A stretch of DNA of 64,000 nt from Desulfovibrionales bacterium (GCA_007693505.1 REDL01000051.1:1-64000); one strand, 5' to 3'. Counted from the first letter of the stretch, positions 37,307-45,671 are shown. Notes: generated by a model from the sequence alone, not told the origin. Translations and numbers: made by a program.

Positions 37307-38436
37307 GACTGCTTCCCGTCAGCAGGATGCTCCGGATTCACGTTCCTCTGCTCGGATGCGTTCTTGGCCAGACGCTGTTCCAGCGCCTTGACCAGCAGGG
37401 GCCAGACCAGGGTCGCGTCACTGGGCACCTCCGCGTGCCGCCCGCCGTCCTGAGGAGCGACAAACTTGCCCCAGGAAATGCCCTCCTGATAGGTGCAGCC
37501 GCTCAAGCCCCCCCAGTGCACGGGTTCGGGACAAATGCGCACAGCATAGTGAAATCGCCGAGCTGTGGTTTTCATGTCTTCCACACGCTGACTGAGAATT
37601 TCCAGAAATGGCCCGACCTGCTGAGCCCAATTCCGCGGCACTCCACCGCCGATGGTGAATATCCCGATGCGCTTGGCCGCCAGGATGCGCTTGGTGTAAC
37701 TGAACAGATCCAGAAAGGGGTTGAACTGGAATGGAAGTCGGGCCGGGTCATCGATATCCAGGGACTGCCATTCAGGATGGTTGCGCAGCATATACGAGGC
37801 CACGTCCAACGCCAGTTCCGAGTCCGTAAAGGCCGGGATGTAGACCGGAACGTTTTGCGCAAATGCGCTCTTCAAGATCCCCGATCCCTCGTAGTGTTCG
37901 GTCAAATGCCGACCAATGGCCCGACAGAGCATTTCCGAGCTGAGATGGGTATCAGCGGCCACTTCCTCCATCACCCGGGCGATGACCCGCTCAGCCTGCA
38001 TGAAATTGGCTTCCGGCTCCAGGGTGTCATAGACTCGGTTATAGCCCTTTTCAAAGAGCACTGCATCGTTCATCCTGTGCGCTTCGTATTTGTAGTGACG
38101 CAGCCCGATGGACTCGATGAAGCCATGGGCCATCAACGCCCCGGTGGAGACGATAATGTCCAACCAGCCGTTATCGATCATTCGGCAGAGCACTTTGCCC
38201 ATCTTGGCCACGGTCATCGCTCCGGAAAAGGTGCCGACAACGATACAGTCCGGGTCAGCAACCATGGCTTCCAGGACATCCAGGGCTTCTCCCAGGCATC
38301 TGCCCCCGAACGCAGTACGGGACATGGCCGTCACCAGCTCGTCAAAGTCCTCCACAGCGTCCAAGTCCAGGGTCTTCAGGGGTGTCAGTCCGTCTTCCTC
38401 GCCATTGCGCAAGGTGTCGATGCGTCGAATGTTCAT
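37303..38436 (-). CDS. Deoxyhypusine synthase-like protein 1
   Basis: This 377-residue protein shows the deoxyhypusine synthase fold: VGTFSGAMTVAKMGKVLCRMIDNGWLDIIVSTGALMAHGFIE, IPAFTDSELALDVASYML, IFTIGGGVPRNWAQQ, CTYQEGISWGKF and SDATLVWPLLV. In true DHS a lysine after the GGG turn forms the enzyme intermediate; here that position appears to be arginine (GGGVPRNW). Bacteria have no eIF5A, so the substrate is probably a polyamine. It lies downstream of pyruvoyl arginine decarboxylase on the same strand, with a terminator-like hairpin between. ATG 38436 is preferred; an extended frame to 38529 covers the hairpin and is not DHS-like. Confidence 0.85.
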   Translation of the reverse strand: MNIRRIDTLRNGEEDGLTPLKTLDLDAVEDFDELVTAMSRTAFGGRCLGEALDVLEAMVADPDCIVVGTFSGAMTVAKMGKVLCRMIDNGWLDIIVSTGALMAHGFIESIGLRHYKYEAHRMNDAVLFEKGYNRVYDTLEPEANFMQAERVIARVMEEVAADTHLSSEMLCRAIGRHLTEHYEGSGILKSAFAQNVPVYIPAFTDSELALDVASYMLRNHPEWQSLDIDDPARLPFQFNPFLDLFSYTKRILAAKRIGIFTIGGGVPRNWAQQVGPFLEILSQRVEDMKTTARRFHYAVRICPEPVHWGGLSGCTYQEGISWGKFVAPQDGGRHAEVPSDATLVWPLLVKALEQRLAKNASEQRNVNPEHPADGKQS

Positions 38437-38469
38437 CTCGTCCAGCAGAGCTCCATGAAATGTTGCCGC

Positions 38470-38510
38470 CGCAATAAAAAAGGCCGAGGGGAAGCGGCTT
38501 CCCCTCGGCC
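38470..38510 (-). terminator. Strong hairpin with T run between the arginine decarboxylase and DHS-like genes
   Basis: Read on the minus strand, GGCCGAGGGGAAG pairs with CTTCCCCTCGGCC (13 bp, 3-nt loop, 38482-38510) and is followed by TTTTTT. An outer pair TTATTGCGG/CCGCAATAA flanks it. It can end transcription after the decarboxylase or act as an attenuator for the DHS-like gene 33 nt further. Confidence 0.88.
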
Positions 38511-38538
38511 TGGTTATTGCGGGTATCAAAAGGTTGTG

Positions 38539-39087
38539 TCAGGGAAGAAACACCGCTGCGGAAACCGTGGTGGTCCAAACTCCGGCTTGGCCGGTGGTCA
38601 CAACGGGCGCCGAGGCGGAATCGATGATTTTTCCACTCATCAGATAGATCTGTCTGCGCTCATCGTAGGCCGTTTCCGGGTTAAAGTCCACGCCCTGGGT
38701 CGTGGCCAGCATGGTGGATGCCAGGTCCTCGGCAAAGTCTCCCAGCTCTTGTTCGTCGGCTCCAAAGGCAGTGTGTTCGGAAATGTAGCCGTAATGCTCC
38801 TTGCTGGCCGGAAAGGCCATGCCCACGGCCGAGCCGACCAATCGGCCCTTCTCGTTGGTCGCGTTGCGAGCCATCACGCAAAAAGTGATCTGCCCCGGAC
38901 TGAGCTGCTTCACGCCTTCATCCACGCTGACCATTTTACAGTTTGGCGGGAAAATACTGGACACATAGACGAGATTCAGCTTCTCGATTCCGGCATCACG
39001 CAAGGCCAGCTCGAAAGACTGGAGCTTGTTTTTGTGCCGACCGATACCCCTGGTGAAAAACGCCTGCCGCGGTACGAAATTGATCAT
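38539..39087 (-). CDS. Pyruvoyl-dependent arginine decarboxylase
   Basis: This enzyme (182 aa) turns arginine into agmatine using a pyruvoyl group made by self-cleavage. The sequence MINFVPRQAFFTRGIGRHKNKLQSFELALRDAGIEKLNLVYVSSIFPPNCK places the Ser-Ser cleavage site (VYVSSIFPP) near residue 43-44, and GQITFCVMARNATNEKGRLVGSAVGMAF is the conserved core that follows. AGGAGG lies 8 nt before the ATG at 39087; the frame extends 19 codons further without support. It is the likely first step of polyamine synthesis here, next to a DHS-like gene. Confidence 0.92.
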   Translation of the reverse strand: MINFVPRQAFFTRGIGRHKNKLQSFELALRDAGIEKLNLVYVSSIFPPNCKMVSVDEGVKQLSPGQITFCVMARNATNEKGRLVGSAVGMAFPASKEHYGYISEHTAFGADEQELGDFAEDLASTMLATTQGVDFNPETAYDERRQIYLMSGKIIDSASAPVVTTGQAGVWTTTVSAAVFLP

Positions 39088-39140
39088 GATATGATCCTCC
39101 TGAACGATATATTTCCACTCCCTGGTGGAAGTGAACTGCC

Positions 39141-39812
39141 TCATAAGGATTTTTTGGCCCGAAGAAAAGGGTCGGCGACGCCTATCGCCTGGAGACGCGC
39201 CCTGGCCTGGTCCGCTTCACCCTGCCCCCCCCGGACTGTGACCAGTACACGATACCATTGCCGCCCATCCACCAAGCCGGCCTCAACGCTTGCCCGCAAC
39301 CCCACGGCGGCAATCTGCTGCTGCAAGGCCCGGGCCTGGGGTTCGGTCTGAAACGAAGCAACCTGGTAGACAAATTCAAAGCGCTCCTGCTGCGGTTCCG
39401 GGGTGGTGGCCGCCGGTGCAGGCGGCGGCGCGGGCGGTGACTCCTGAGATGGGGAAACCTGATGTGACGGAGGGGGCACACTGGGCGCTGGCGGTTCAGG
39501 TCGGCGCGGCGCAATGGGAGCTGGCTGGCTGCCCCGCTCCTGCAACGTATCGTGGAACCGCAATTCCTCAGGTTGCAGCACGGTTCGCGGGCTGGAGAGG
39601 AATGGTTCCTGGGGGCTGACAATCCGCCCGATATCCGGAATCACCGACTCCGGATGGTACCCTCGCCCGACCAGGATCCCCAGGATAAACGCCCAGACCA
39701 TGATCAGCACGCCGATAAATCCCACGCCCATGACTCCAGGCAACCCAAGTTCAAAGCTCCAGCGCCTGCCCTTTTTCCCGGCAGCGGATGATTTGCTTCG
39801 CTTTTGCGCCAT
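39141..39812 (-). CDS. SPOR-domain membrane protein
   Basis: This protein (223 aa) has a short basic cytoplasmic start, one transmembrane helix (GLPGVMGVGFIGVLIMVWAFILGILVG), a long proline-rich periplasmic linker (~residues 75-145) and a C-terminal SPOR domain (FVYQVASFQTEPQARALQQQIAAVGLRASVEAGLVDGRQWYRVLVTVRGGQGEADQARARLQAIGVADPFL). SPOR domains bind denuded peptidoglycan at the septum, so a role in cell division is likely. It begins 11 nt after argS on the same strand. A low-complexity Pro/Ala segment spans the linker. Confidence 0.9.
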   Translation of the reverse strand: MAQKRSKSSAAGKKGRRWSFELGLPGVMGVGFIGVLIMVWAFILGILVGRGYHPESVIPDIGRIVSPQEPFLSSPRTVLQPEELRFHDTLQERGSQPAPIAPRRPEPPAPSVPPPSHQVSPSQESPPAPPPAPAATTPEPQQERFEFVYQVASFQTEPQARALQQQIAAVGLRASVEAGLVDGRQWYRVLVTVRGGQGEADQARARLQAIGVADPFLRAKKSL

Positions 39813-39823
39813 GAGCAGGCCGA

Positions 39824-41482
39824 TTACATCTTCTGCGGGGCAGCAACACCCAGCAGATCCAGGCCATTGCGCAGCACCTGAGCCACGGCCCGGCACAAAG
39901 CCAGCCGAGCCTGAACCAGTTCCTGAGAGCCCGCGGCCAAAACCGGATGGGTTGCATAGTAACGATGCAGTTTCCCAGCCAGATCCAACAGATAATGGCT
40001 AAGATGGTGCGGACTCAGGGTAGCTGAAGCGGAAACCAGGACGTTCCCGAACTGATCCAGAGTCTTGAGCAGCTCCAGATCGGCTTCTCCGTCGAGCAGA
40101 GCCAGGATTTCCGGCTTCGGCTGCAGCAAATCCACCCCGGCTTCCGCGGCCTTGGCCAGCAAGGAATGGATCCGGGCATGGGCATACTGGACATAGTAGA
40201 CCGGGTTGTCCATGGTTTGACGCTTGACCAGTTCCAGGTCGAAATCAAGGTGGCTGTCGCTTTTGCGGCTGAGAAAGATGAACCGGGCCGCGTCCGTGCC
40301 TACCTCGGCGCAGACATCAGCCAGGGTTTCAAATTCCCCGGCCCGAGTGGACATGGCGATCTGCTCCCCGGCTCGAAGCAGGTTGACCAATTGGACCAAA
40401 ATAACCTGGAGATCTTCCGGAACCCGCCCCAGGGCTTGGGCCGCGGCCTTCATCCGGCCGACATAGCCATGATGATCAGCTCCCCAGATGTCCACCACCA
40501 GATCGAATCCACGAGCGAACTTGTCCGCATGGTAGGCGATGTCCGAGGCGAGGTAGGTCAGGGAGCCATCAGACTTGCGAAGCACCCGGTCCTTGTCGTC
40601 GCCGTACCGGGTACTGGCGAACCAAAGCGCCCCATCTTGCTCATAGGCCAATCCGTCCATCCGCAACTGCTCCAGGGTACGCTCCACGGCCCCATCCCGG
40701 ATCAAGCCGGATTCGGAAAACCAGACTTGGTGCTCAACCCGAAAATCCAGAAGATCCTGACGGATTCCGGCCAGGATGCGATCCATGGCGTGTTCACGTG
40801 CCCTGTCCAGGGCTTCCTGCTCCGGCAGGTCGGCCAATCGTTCCCCGTCTCGGTCCAGCAACTCTTGGGCAAGCTCCCGGATATAGTCTCCCTTGTATCC
40901 ATCCTCGGGAAAAACCACATCATGACCAAGCAGTTCCTGGTATCGGGCCAGGACCGATGCGCCCAGAAGCCGCATCTGCCGACCCGCATCGTTGAGGTAG
41001 TATTCCGTGGCCACGCGATGTCCCATGAACCGCAGAATCCGAGCCAGACTGTCCCCCAGGGCGGCCCCGCGTCCGTGACCGATGTGCAGTGGTCCTGTGG
41101 GGTTGGCGGAAACAAATTCCACCTGCACCCGCCGTCCACCGCCCAAGTCGGATTGACCGTACAGGTCCCCCTGCTCTAAAATCGCCAAAATGCCCTCCTG
41201 CCAGAAGGCCGGAGCCAATGTGAAGTTCAGGAATCCCGGTCCCGCCGTCTCCACCATGGCCAGCTGCGGATCACCAAGCAGCTTCAGGCGCTGCTCCATA
41301 TCCTGGCAGATCTGCCGGGGATTCTTCCCCGCGGTTTTGGCCAGGGTAAAGGCCATGTTCGTGGCCAGATCGCCAAAGCGCTTATCGCGCGGTGGCTCGA
41401 GAGTCGTTCCTGCTGTCCACTGCAGCCCGTGCTCGTCCAGAAAAGGCTTCAGCAATTCCCGTAAATAGGTTTGTGCGCGCAT
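39824..41482 (-). CDS. argS: Arginyl-tRNA synthetase
   Basis: This is a class I synthetase (552 aa). The N-terminal Add-1 domain is followed by the catalytic core with the HIGH motif in VSANPTGPLHIGHGRGAALGDSLAR, then KSDGSLTYLASDIAYHADKF and IWGADHHGYVGRMKAAAQALG. The KMSKS site is degenerate (IAMSTRAGEF), as is usual for ArgRS, and the DALR anticodon-binding domain with HARIHSLLAKAAEAGVDL closes the protein. ATG 41482 starts MRAQTYLREL; a TTG extension to 41515 is possible but not needed. It is followed by the SPOR gene. Confidence 0.96.
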   Translation of the reverse strand: MRAQTYLRELLKPFLDEHGLQWTAGTTLEPPRDKRFGDLATNMAFTLAKTAGKNPRQICQDMEQRLKLLGDPQLAMVETAGPGFLNFTLAPAFWQEGILAILEQGDLYGQSDLGGGRRVQVEFVSANPTGPLHIGHGRGAALGDSLARILRFMGHRVATEYYLNDAGRQMRLLGASVLARYQELLGHDVVFPEDGYKGDYIRELAQELLDRDGERLADLPEQEALDRAREHAMDRILAGIRQDLLDFRVEHQVWFSESGLIRDGAVERTLEQLRMDGLAYEQDGALWFASTRYGDDKDRVLRKSDGSLTYLASDIAYHADKFARGFDLVVDIWGADHHGYVGRMKAAAQALGRVPEDLQVILVQLVNLLRAGEQIAMSTRAGEFETLADVCAEVGTDAARFIFLSRKSDSHLDFDLELVKRQTMDNPVYYVQYAHARIHSLLAKAAEAGVDLLQPKPEILALLDGEADLELLKTLDQFGNVLVSASATLSPHHLSHYLLDLAGKLHRYYATHPVLAAGSQELVQARLALCRAVAQVLRNGLDLLGVAAPQKM

Positions 41483-41527
41483 TGGAATGGTATGATTCCC
41501 GTATGGTTTGGTCAAAAAATCTATTGA

Positions 41528-42469
41528 TCAGGCAGATGTCGAGAGCGCTTCCAGCTGATCCAGCCCCTGAACATTCTTTGCTTCCCAGGGCTCGTCCTTT
41601 TTGGCCAGAATTGCACTGACCAAACGGGTCAAGACACCTTTGGGACCGGGCTCAATCCAGGTTCGCGCCCCGTCATGCCATTGCGCCTGAACGCTTTGGG
41701 TCCAGAGCACGGAGGAGGTCATCTGTTCGGCCACCAGGGCTTCAATCCGGACCGGGTCCGACTCCACGGCAGCGGAGACGTTAAAATAGACCGGAACACG
41801 CGGTTCGCGCCAATCCAGTTTTCGCAGCACACGGGCGAATTCCCGGGCTGGTTCGCGCATCAATGAGCTGTGAAAGGCTCCGCTTACGGCCAGTGGAACG
41901 GCCCGCCCCTTGCGCTCCTTGACCAGCCCCGCGGCCTGGTCCACAAGTACCGCGTTCCCGCTGATCACAAACTGTGCCGGCGAGTTGTCGTTGGCAATGC
42001 GCAGTTCCCCATTGTTGCGCACCGTGTCCACGATTTCCTGGACCACTTCCCTGGGCAATTTGAGGATTGCGGCCATCTTCCCGCCAGAGGCCGCTCCGGC
42101 CTCGTCCATCAACCGACCTCGCAAGGCGGTCAGCTCAAGGACATCGGGAATCTCCAGGACGCGCGCCGCGGCCAAAGCGGCAAACTCACCCAGGCTGTGC
42201 CCTGCCAGGGCGTCCGGGGCAAGATGCTCACGCCCCACAATCCACAGGGCCAAGGTCGTCGCGGTCATGGCCGGCTGCAGATATCTGGTACAGGCCATAT
42301 CTGTTTCCGCACCGTCCCAGTAGATCTCCCGAAGTGGCGCCCCGGCGGCCTTTTCGGCACGTCTCCACAATTCCATGGCCTCAGGGAAACGTTCCGCCAC
42401 ATCACGCCCCATCCGCGGCTCCTGGGAACCCTGCCCCGGAAAGACCACGACGGTTTTTGCTTTGCTCAT
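41528..42469 (-). CDS. fabD: Malonyl-CoA:acyl-carrier-protein transacylase
   Basis: The enzyme (313 aa) loads malonyl groups onto ACP for fatty acid synthesis. It shows VVVFPGQGSQEPRMGRDV, the active serine in ALAGHSLGEFAALAAARVL, VSGAFHSSLMREPAREF (catalytic histidine) and IEPGPKGVLTRL. Length matches the family. ATG 42469 follows GAGGAAGAGAG. It stands apart from other fab genes and is followed by argS 45 nt downstream. Confidence 0.95.
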   Translation of the reverse strand: MSKAKTVVVFPGQGSQEPRMGRDVAERFPEAMELWRRAEKAAGAPLREIYWDGAETDMACTRYLQPAMTATTLALWIVGREHLAPDALAGHSLGEFAALAAARVLEIPDVLELTALRGRLMDEAGAASGGKMAAILKLPREVVQEIVDTVRNNGELRIANDNSPAQFVISGNAVLVDQAAGLVKERKGRAVPLAVSGAFHSSLMREPAREFARVLRKLDWREPRVPVYFNVSAAVESDPVRIEALVAEQMTSSVLWTQSVQAQWHDGARTWIEPGPKGVLTRLVSAILAKKDEPWEAKNVQGLDQLEALSTSA

Positions 42470-42547
42470 CTCTCTCTTCCTCGCTTTTACCGCCCATAAA
42501 CCCGGAACGGCTTGCATTTTTCCCCATGATCGGCCAAGGATCGCTCC

Positions 42548-43219
42548 ATGACGGCCAAACCAACGCCCTCGCCGGTTTTTCCAACATCAAACCAAATAAT
42601 TGAGCTGGCCTCCAAACTTGGACGCACCCTGACCATGGAGCAAGCCCAAGGGCTGAATCAGTACCTTGACTTGCTGCTCCAGTGGAATCAACGGATGAAT
42701 CTGGTTGGACCCGGCAACTGGAGAAAAATTCTTGGGGATCTGGTGGCGGATAGTTGGCTCCTGGCCGATTTCCTGAAAAACCTGCCCCTGCCCGATGCTC
42801 CACGGACCGTGGACCTGGGAGCCGGCGCCGGGCTGCCCGGACTCCCCTTGCGGCTCTTCTGGCCGCCGGGCAGTTACCACCTGGTGGAAATCCGCCGGAA
42901 ACGCACGGCGTTTCTGCTCCAGGCCGTCGCGGCCATGCGCTTGAATCGGACCGTGGTCCTGCCCGAGCATGCCGAAAAGGCCCTACCGACCCTGGCCCCA
43001 TTGGATCTGTGTCTAAGCCGGGCATTTTTGCCCTGGCCCCAACTGCTGGAGCTGGTCCGCCCCTGGCTGGGGCCAGGCGGCCTGGTCGTGATCATGGCCA
43101 ATGAGCCCCCACCAGGATCCTTTCCAGTTCCATGGCTGCTTCAGGCCATGTATTCGTACCCCTCGGGAAACAAAACCCGCTACTTCTGGTCCTTGGCCGC
43201 GGCTGTCATTTCCAGATAG
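42548..43219 (+). CDS. rsmG: 16S rRNA (guanine527-N7)-methyltransferase RsmG
   Basis: This SAM-dependent methyltransferase (223 aa) modifies G527 in 16S rRNA. It has LNQYLDLLLQWNQRMNLVGPG at the start, the SAM site TVDLGAGAGLPGLPLRLFWP, and LVEIRRKRTAFLLQAVAAMRLNRTVVLPEHAEK, all typical of GidB/RsmG. The ATG at 42548 follows AAGGA. It is divergent from fabD, and its last 40 nt overlap a small minus-strand gene convergently. Confidence 0.93.
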   Translation: MTAKPTPSPVFPTSNQIIELASKLGRTLTMEQAQGLNQYLDLLLQWNQRMNLVGPGNWRKILGDLVADSWLLADFLKNLPLPDAPRTVDLGAGAGLPGLPLRLFWPPGSYHLVEIRRKRTAFLLQAVAAMRLNRTVVLPEHAEKALPTLAPLDLCLSRAFLPWPQLLELVRPWLGPGGLVVIMANEPPPGSFPVPWLLQAMYSYPSGNKTRYFWSLAAAVISR

Positions 43220-43398
43220 GATCCCTTGAAGATGGCTTCGGTGGCCGCGGCGTCGGCAGCCTCGCCCAAGTCCATCAATTTCTCCAGAAAATCCAGGATC
43301 AGGAAACGGTCGTTCTCGCATCCGTCCTGGAAATCCTGGACGAGTTGGCCGCTGGCAAGCAGCTCCTCGATTTCCCGCAAACAGTCCATGGGAAGCAT
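43180..43398 (-). CDS. Small conserved-looking hypothetical protein
   Basis: I do not recognise this 72-residue, mostly helical acidic protein (MDCLREIEELLASGQLVQDFQDGCENDRFLILDFLEKLMDLGEAADAAATEAIF). It overlaps the end of rsmG by 40 nt on the opposite strand. AGGG lies 7 nt before the ATG at 43398; another ATG at 43404 is too close to it. Composition looks protein-like rather than random, but nothing shows its role. Confidence 0.5.
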   Translation of the reverse strand: MLPMDCLREIEELLASGQLVQDFQDGCENDRFLILDFLEKLMDLGEAADAAATEAIFKGSYLEMTAAAKDQK

Positions 43399-43714
43399 AG
43401 TCATGCCCTAATGCTAAAATGCTTAATCCTTGATACCAAGTCTTTCCGCAAAAACAACTATCATGGCAGGAAAGTTGATATTCGTAAAGACTGAAAAACA
43501 ACTGCATCCTGGTCACAAACACGCTGACAGGAACGTCCTCCTGCGCCCCCATCGGAATCAGGCCTTGCGCCAGTGCAGGACAGTTTGGTGTTTCATCAAT
43601 GTTATGGTAGCAAGTCTGAAAAAATGAGAGAAAACGTTGCGGTCACATGCGTGAGGTCACTGCAAAAAGTCCCTTTTCCTGCGAAAACGTGTGATGTGAT
43701 TTTGCTCAACACCT

Positions 43715-43765
43715 TGGAAAGACTGGATTCCGGCTTTCGCCGGAATGACGAATTTCAAGGTTTTG
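43715..43765. repeat. REP-like intergenic palindrome
   Basis: ATTCCGGC (43727-43734) and GCCGGAAT (43739-43746) form a perfect 8-bp stem with a 4-nt TTTC loop, flanked by CCTTGGAAA and TTTCAAGG that extend the pairing with one bulge. The core tggattccggctttcgccgg is a repeat type seen in many proteobacterial genomes. The 460-nt gap (43399-43858) holds nothing else I can name apart from the ribosome-binding site of the next gene. Confidence 0.75.
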
Positions 43766-43858
43766 CGACTTTCTACAGCAACATCATGCGTCATGAGAGA
43801 CAACAAAAAGCAGCCCCGCAACCGTGACCGTGAGTGGTCATAACCACCCGGAGAAACC

Positions 43859-44554
43859 ATGAGCGCGAATTTTCAATCCCATCTCAAAGAGGTCGGCCTT
43901 GCTGTCCTGCCCATCACCCTGGTGGTGGTCCTCCTGCAGATTTTTCTGGTCAACATGCCCTGGGTTGTTTTCGCCCGCTTCCTGATCGGCGTAGCCATGG
44001 TTCTCCTCGGGCTCTTGCTGTTTTTGCAGGGAGTGAAAATCGGTCTGCTGCCCATGGGCGAAGCCGTGGGTGCTGAACTGCCCAAACACGGGTCAATGGT
44101 CTTTCTGCTTTTTTTCGCCTTTCTGCTCGGCTTTGTCGTGACCGTGGCCGAGCCGGATGTCCGGGTTCTGGCGCACCAGGTGGACTTCGTCTCCGGAGGA
44201 TTGGTCGAAAGCAACGTTCTGATTCTCACCGTCGCCCTGGGAGTGGCTGTCTTCGTGGCCATGGCCATGCTGCGCATTGTGCTGAAAACGCCGATCACCT
44301 GGCTATTGGTCGGCGGGTATCTGATGATTCTCATTCTTTCGTTCATCACCCCCGCGGCCTTCGTACCCATTGCCTTTGATGCCGGTGGGGTAACCACCGG
44401 CCCGGTTACCGTGCCCTTTATTCTCGCCCTTGGCCTCGGCACGGCCGCGGTCATAGGTGGGCGCTCCTCCTTTGCCGACGGCTTCGGCTTGATCGGCTTG
44501 GCCTCCATCGGTCCGGTGATTGGCGTGATGATCCTGGGAATGCTTTACGGATGA
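43859..44554 (+). CDS. DUF1538 membrane transporter subunit (UmpA-like)
   Basis: This 231-residue membrane protein has about seven hydrophobic helices and the DUF1538 signature FLLGFVVTVAEPDVRVLAHQVDFVSGG, with FVPIAFDAGGVTTGPVTVPFILALGLG near the end. Paired DUF1538 proteins (UmpA/UmpB) have been reported from Halomonas as a Na+(Li+, K+)/H+ antiporter. GGAG lies 6-7 nt before the ATG. Its last four bases overlap the start of the second DUF1538 gene, so the two are coupled and probably form a heteromer. Confidence 0.85.
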   Translation: MSANFQSHLKEVGLAVLPITLVVVLLQIFLVNMPWVVFARFLIGVAMVLLGLLLFLQGVKIGLLPMGEAVGAELPKHGSMVFLLFFAFLLGFVVTVAEPDVRVLAHQVDFVSGGLVESNVLILTVALGVAVFVAMAMLRIVLKTPITWLLVGGYLMILILSFITPAAFVPIAFDAGGVTTGPVTVPFILALGLGTAAVIGGRSSFADGFGLIGLASIGPVIGVMILGMLYG

Positions 44555-45279
44555 GCGAACTTCTGGATTTCCTGCACTTCGGCCACGTTTCCTGGGAAGT
44601 CTTCCAGGCCCTGGTCCCGCTGATGGGCTTCTTTATCTTCTTCCAGGCCGTTTATCTGAAATTGCCCATTTCGTACGTGGTGAACATGGTTAAAGGCTTG
44701 GCCCTGACCATGGTCGGGCTGGCCCTGTTCCTGCAAGGCGTCAAGGTAGGATTTATGCCGGTAGGCACCCAGATGGGCGAAATCCTCGGCGCCATGGACA
44801 GCAAATGGCTGCTCATGCCCATCGGATTTCTCCTGGGACTGGTGGCCACCGTGGCCGAGCCGGCGGTGCGCATCTTGAGTTATGAAGTGGAAAAAGCCTC
44901 TGCCGGAAGCATCAGCGAACGATCGATCCTGATCACCCTCTCCCTGGGAGTGGCCCTGTTTGTGGCCCTGGGCATGGCCAAGATAATTTACGGCGTTCCC
45001 ATCCACTACATCATCGTTCCGGGCTATATATTGGCCCTGATACTGATGCGCTTTGCGGACCACACCTTCGTGGCCATCGCCTTTGACGCCGGCGCGGTGG
45101 CCACCGGTCCAATGACCGTAACCTTTGTTCTGGCCGTGGCCCTGGGTATTGCCTCGGCCATTGACGGCCGTGATCCAATCCTGGACGGCTTCGGCTTGAT
45201 TGCTCTGGTGGCCATGGCCCCGATTCTCTCGGTCATGATCCTGGGCCTTGTTGTGACCTTCATCCGGAAAAGGAGTTGA
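44551..45279 (+). CDS. DUF1538 membrane transporter subunit (UmpB-like)
   Basis: This 242-residue membrane protein is a paralog of its upstream neighbour, with the same landmarks: FLLGLVATVAEPAVRILSYEVEKASAG and FVAIAFDAGAVATGPMTVTFVLAVALGIASAIDGRDP. It begins at ATG 44551 within an ATGA overlap. Conserved Glu/Asp residues in the membrane motif could carry ions. The PII-like gene starts 2 nt after its stop, implying that the transporter is controlled by this protein. Confidence 0.85.
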   Translation: MSELLDFLHFGHVSWEVFQALVPLMGFFIFFQAVYLKLPISYVVNMVKGLALTMVGLALFLQGVKVGFMPVGTQMGEILGAMDSKWLLMPIGFLLGLVATVAEPAVRILSYEVEKASAGSISERSILITLSLGVALFVALGMAKIIYGVPIHYIIVPGYILALILMRFADHTFVAIAFDAGAVATGPMTVTFVLAVALGIASAIDGRDPILDGFGLIALVAMAPILSVMILGLVVTFIRKRS

Positions 45280-45281
45280 GC

Positions 45282-45620
45282 ATGGAAGTGGGTGTCCCGT
45301 TCGACCTGATCGTCACCATTGTCAACAAGGGGCATAGTGAAACGGTCATTACCGCGTCCAAGGAAGCCGGTGCCGAAGGGGGGACGATCATCCCAGGCCG
45401 AGGTACGGGCATTCGGGAAAATAAAAAGCTCTGGGGGATTCCCATTGAGCCGGAAAAAGACATTGTTTTGACCATCGTTCCCCAGGAAAATTCTGATGCT
45501 GTTCTCAAGGCCATTGTCAAGGCCAGCAAACTGGACAAGCCGGGTGCCGGGATATCATTCGTCCTGGAACTGACAAAGGTCGCCGGCATCTGCCACATGT
45601 GCATGTTGGACCAGGAGTGA
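45282..45620 (+). CDS. PII-like signal protein
   Basis: This 112-residue protein has the PII ferredoxin-like fold pattern: DLIVTIVNKGHSETVITASKEAGAEGGTIIPGRGTG, a short T-loop-like region, then DIVLTIVPQENSDAVLKAIVKASKLDKPGAGISFVLEL. It lacks the classical T-loop tyrosine and ends with CHMCM, a CxxC pair that canonical GlnB/GlnK do not have. AGGAG stands 6 nt before the ATG at 45282. As PII proteins normally gate transporters, it probably regulates the two DUF1538 subunits. Confidence 0.85.
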   Translation: MEVGVPFDLIVTIVNKGHSETVITASKEAGAEGGTIIPGRGTGIRENKKLWGIPIEPEKDIVLTIVPQENSDAVLKAIVKASKLDKPGAGISFVLELTKVAGICHMCMLDQE

Positions 45621-45660
45621 ACCGGTTTATTGCCGCCCTTCGCAGGGCGGCTCAACATGC
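45601..45660. terminator. Bidirectional hairpin between convergent genes
   Basis: GCCGCCCT (45632-45639) and AGGGCGGC (45644-45651) form an 8-bp stem with a TCGC loop. An outer perfect pair, GCATGTTG (45601-45608) and CAACATGC (45653-45660), encloses the PII-like stop codon. There is no long T run, but the position between convergent genes fits transcript ends on both strands. Confidence 0.6.
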
Positions 45661-45671
45661 TTGCAAGCGGC

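Noticed and set aside
43573-43827. A small open frame containing LERLDSGFRRNDE in the gap before the DUF1538 genes.
   Set aside because: That string is the translation of the REP-like palindrome and appears as a spurious protein in many genomes.
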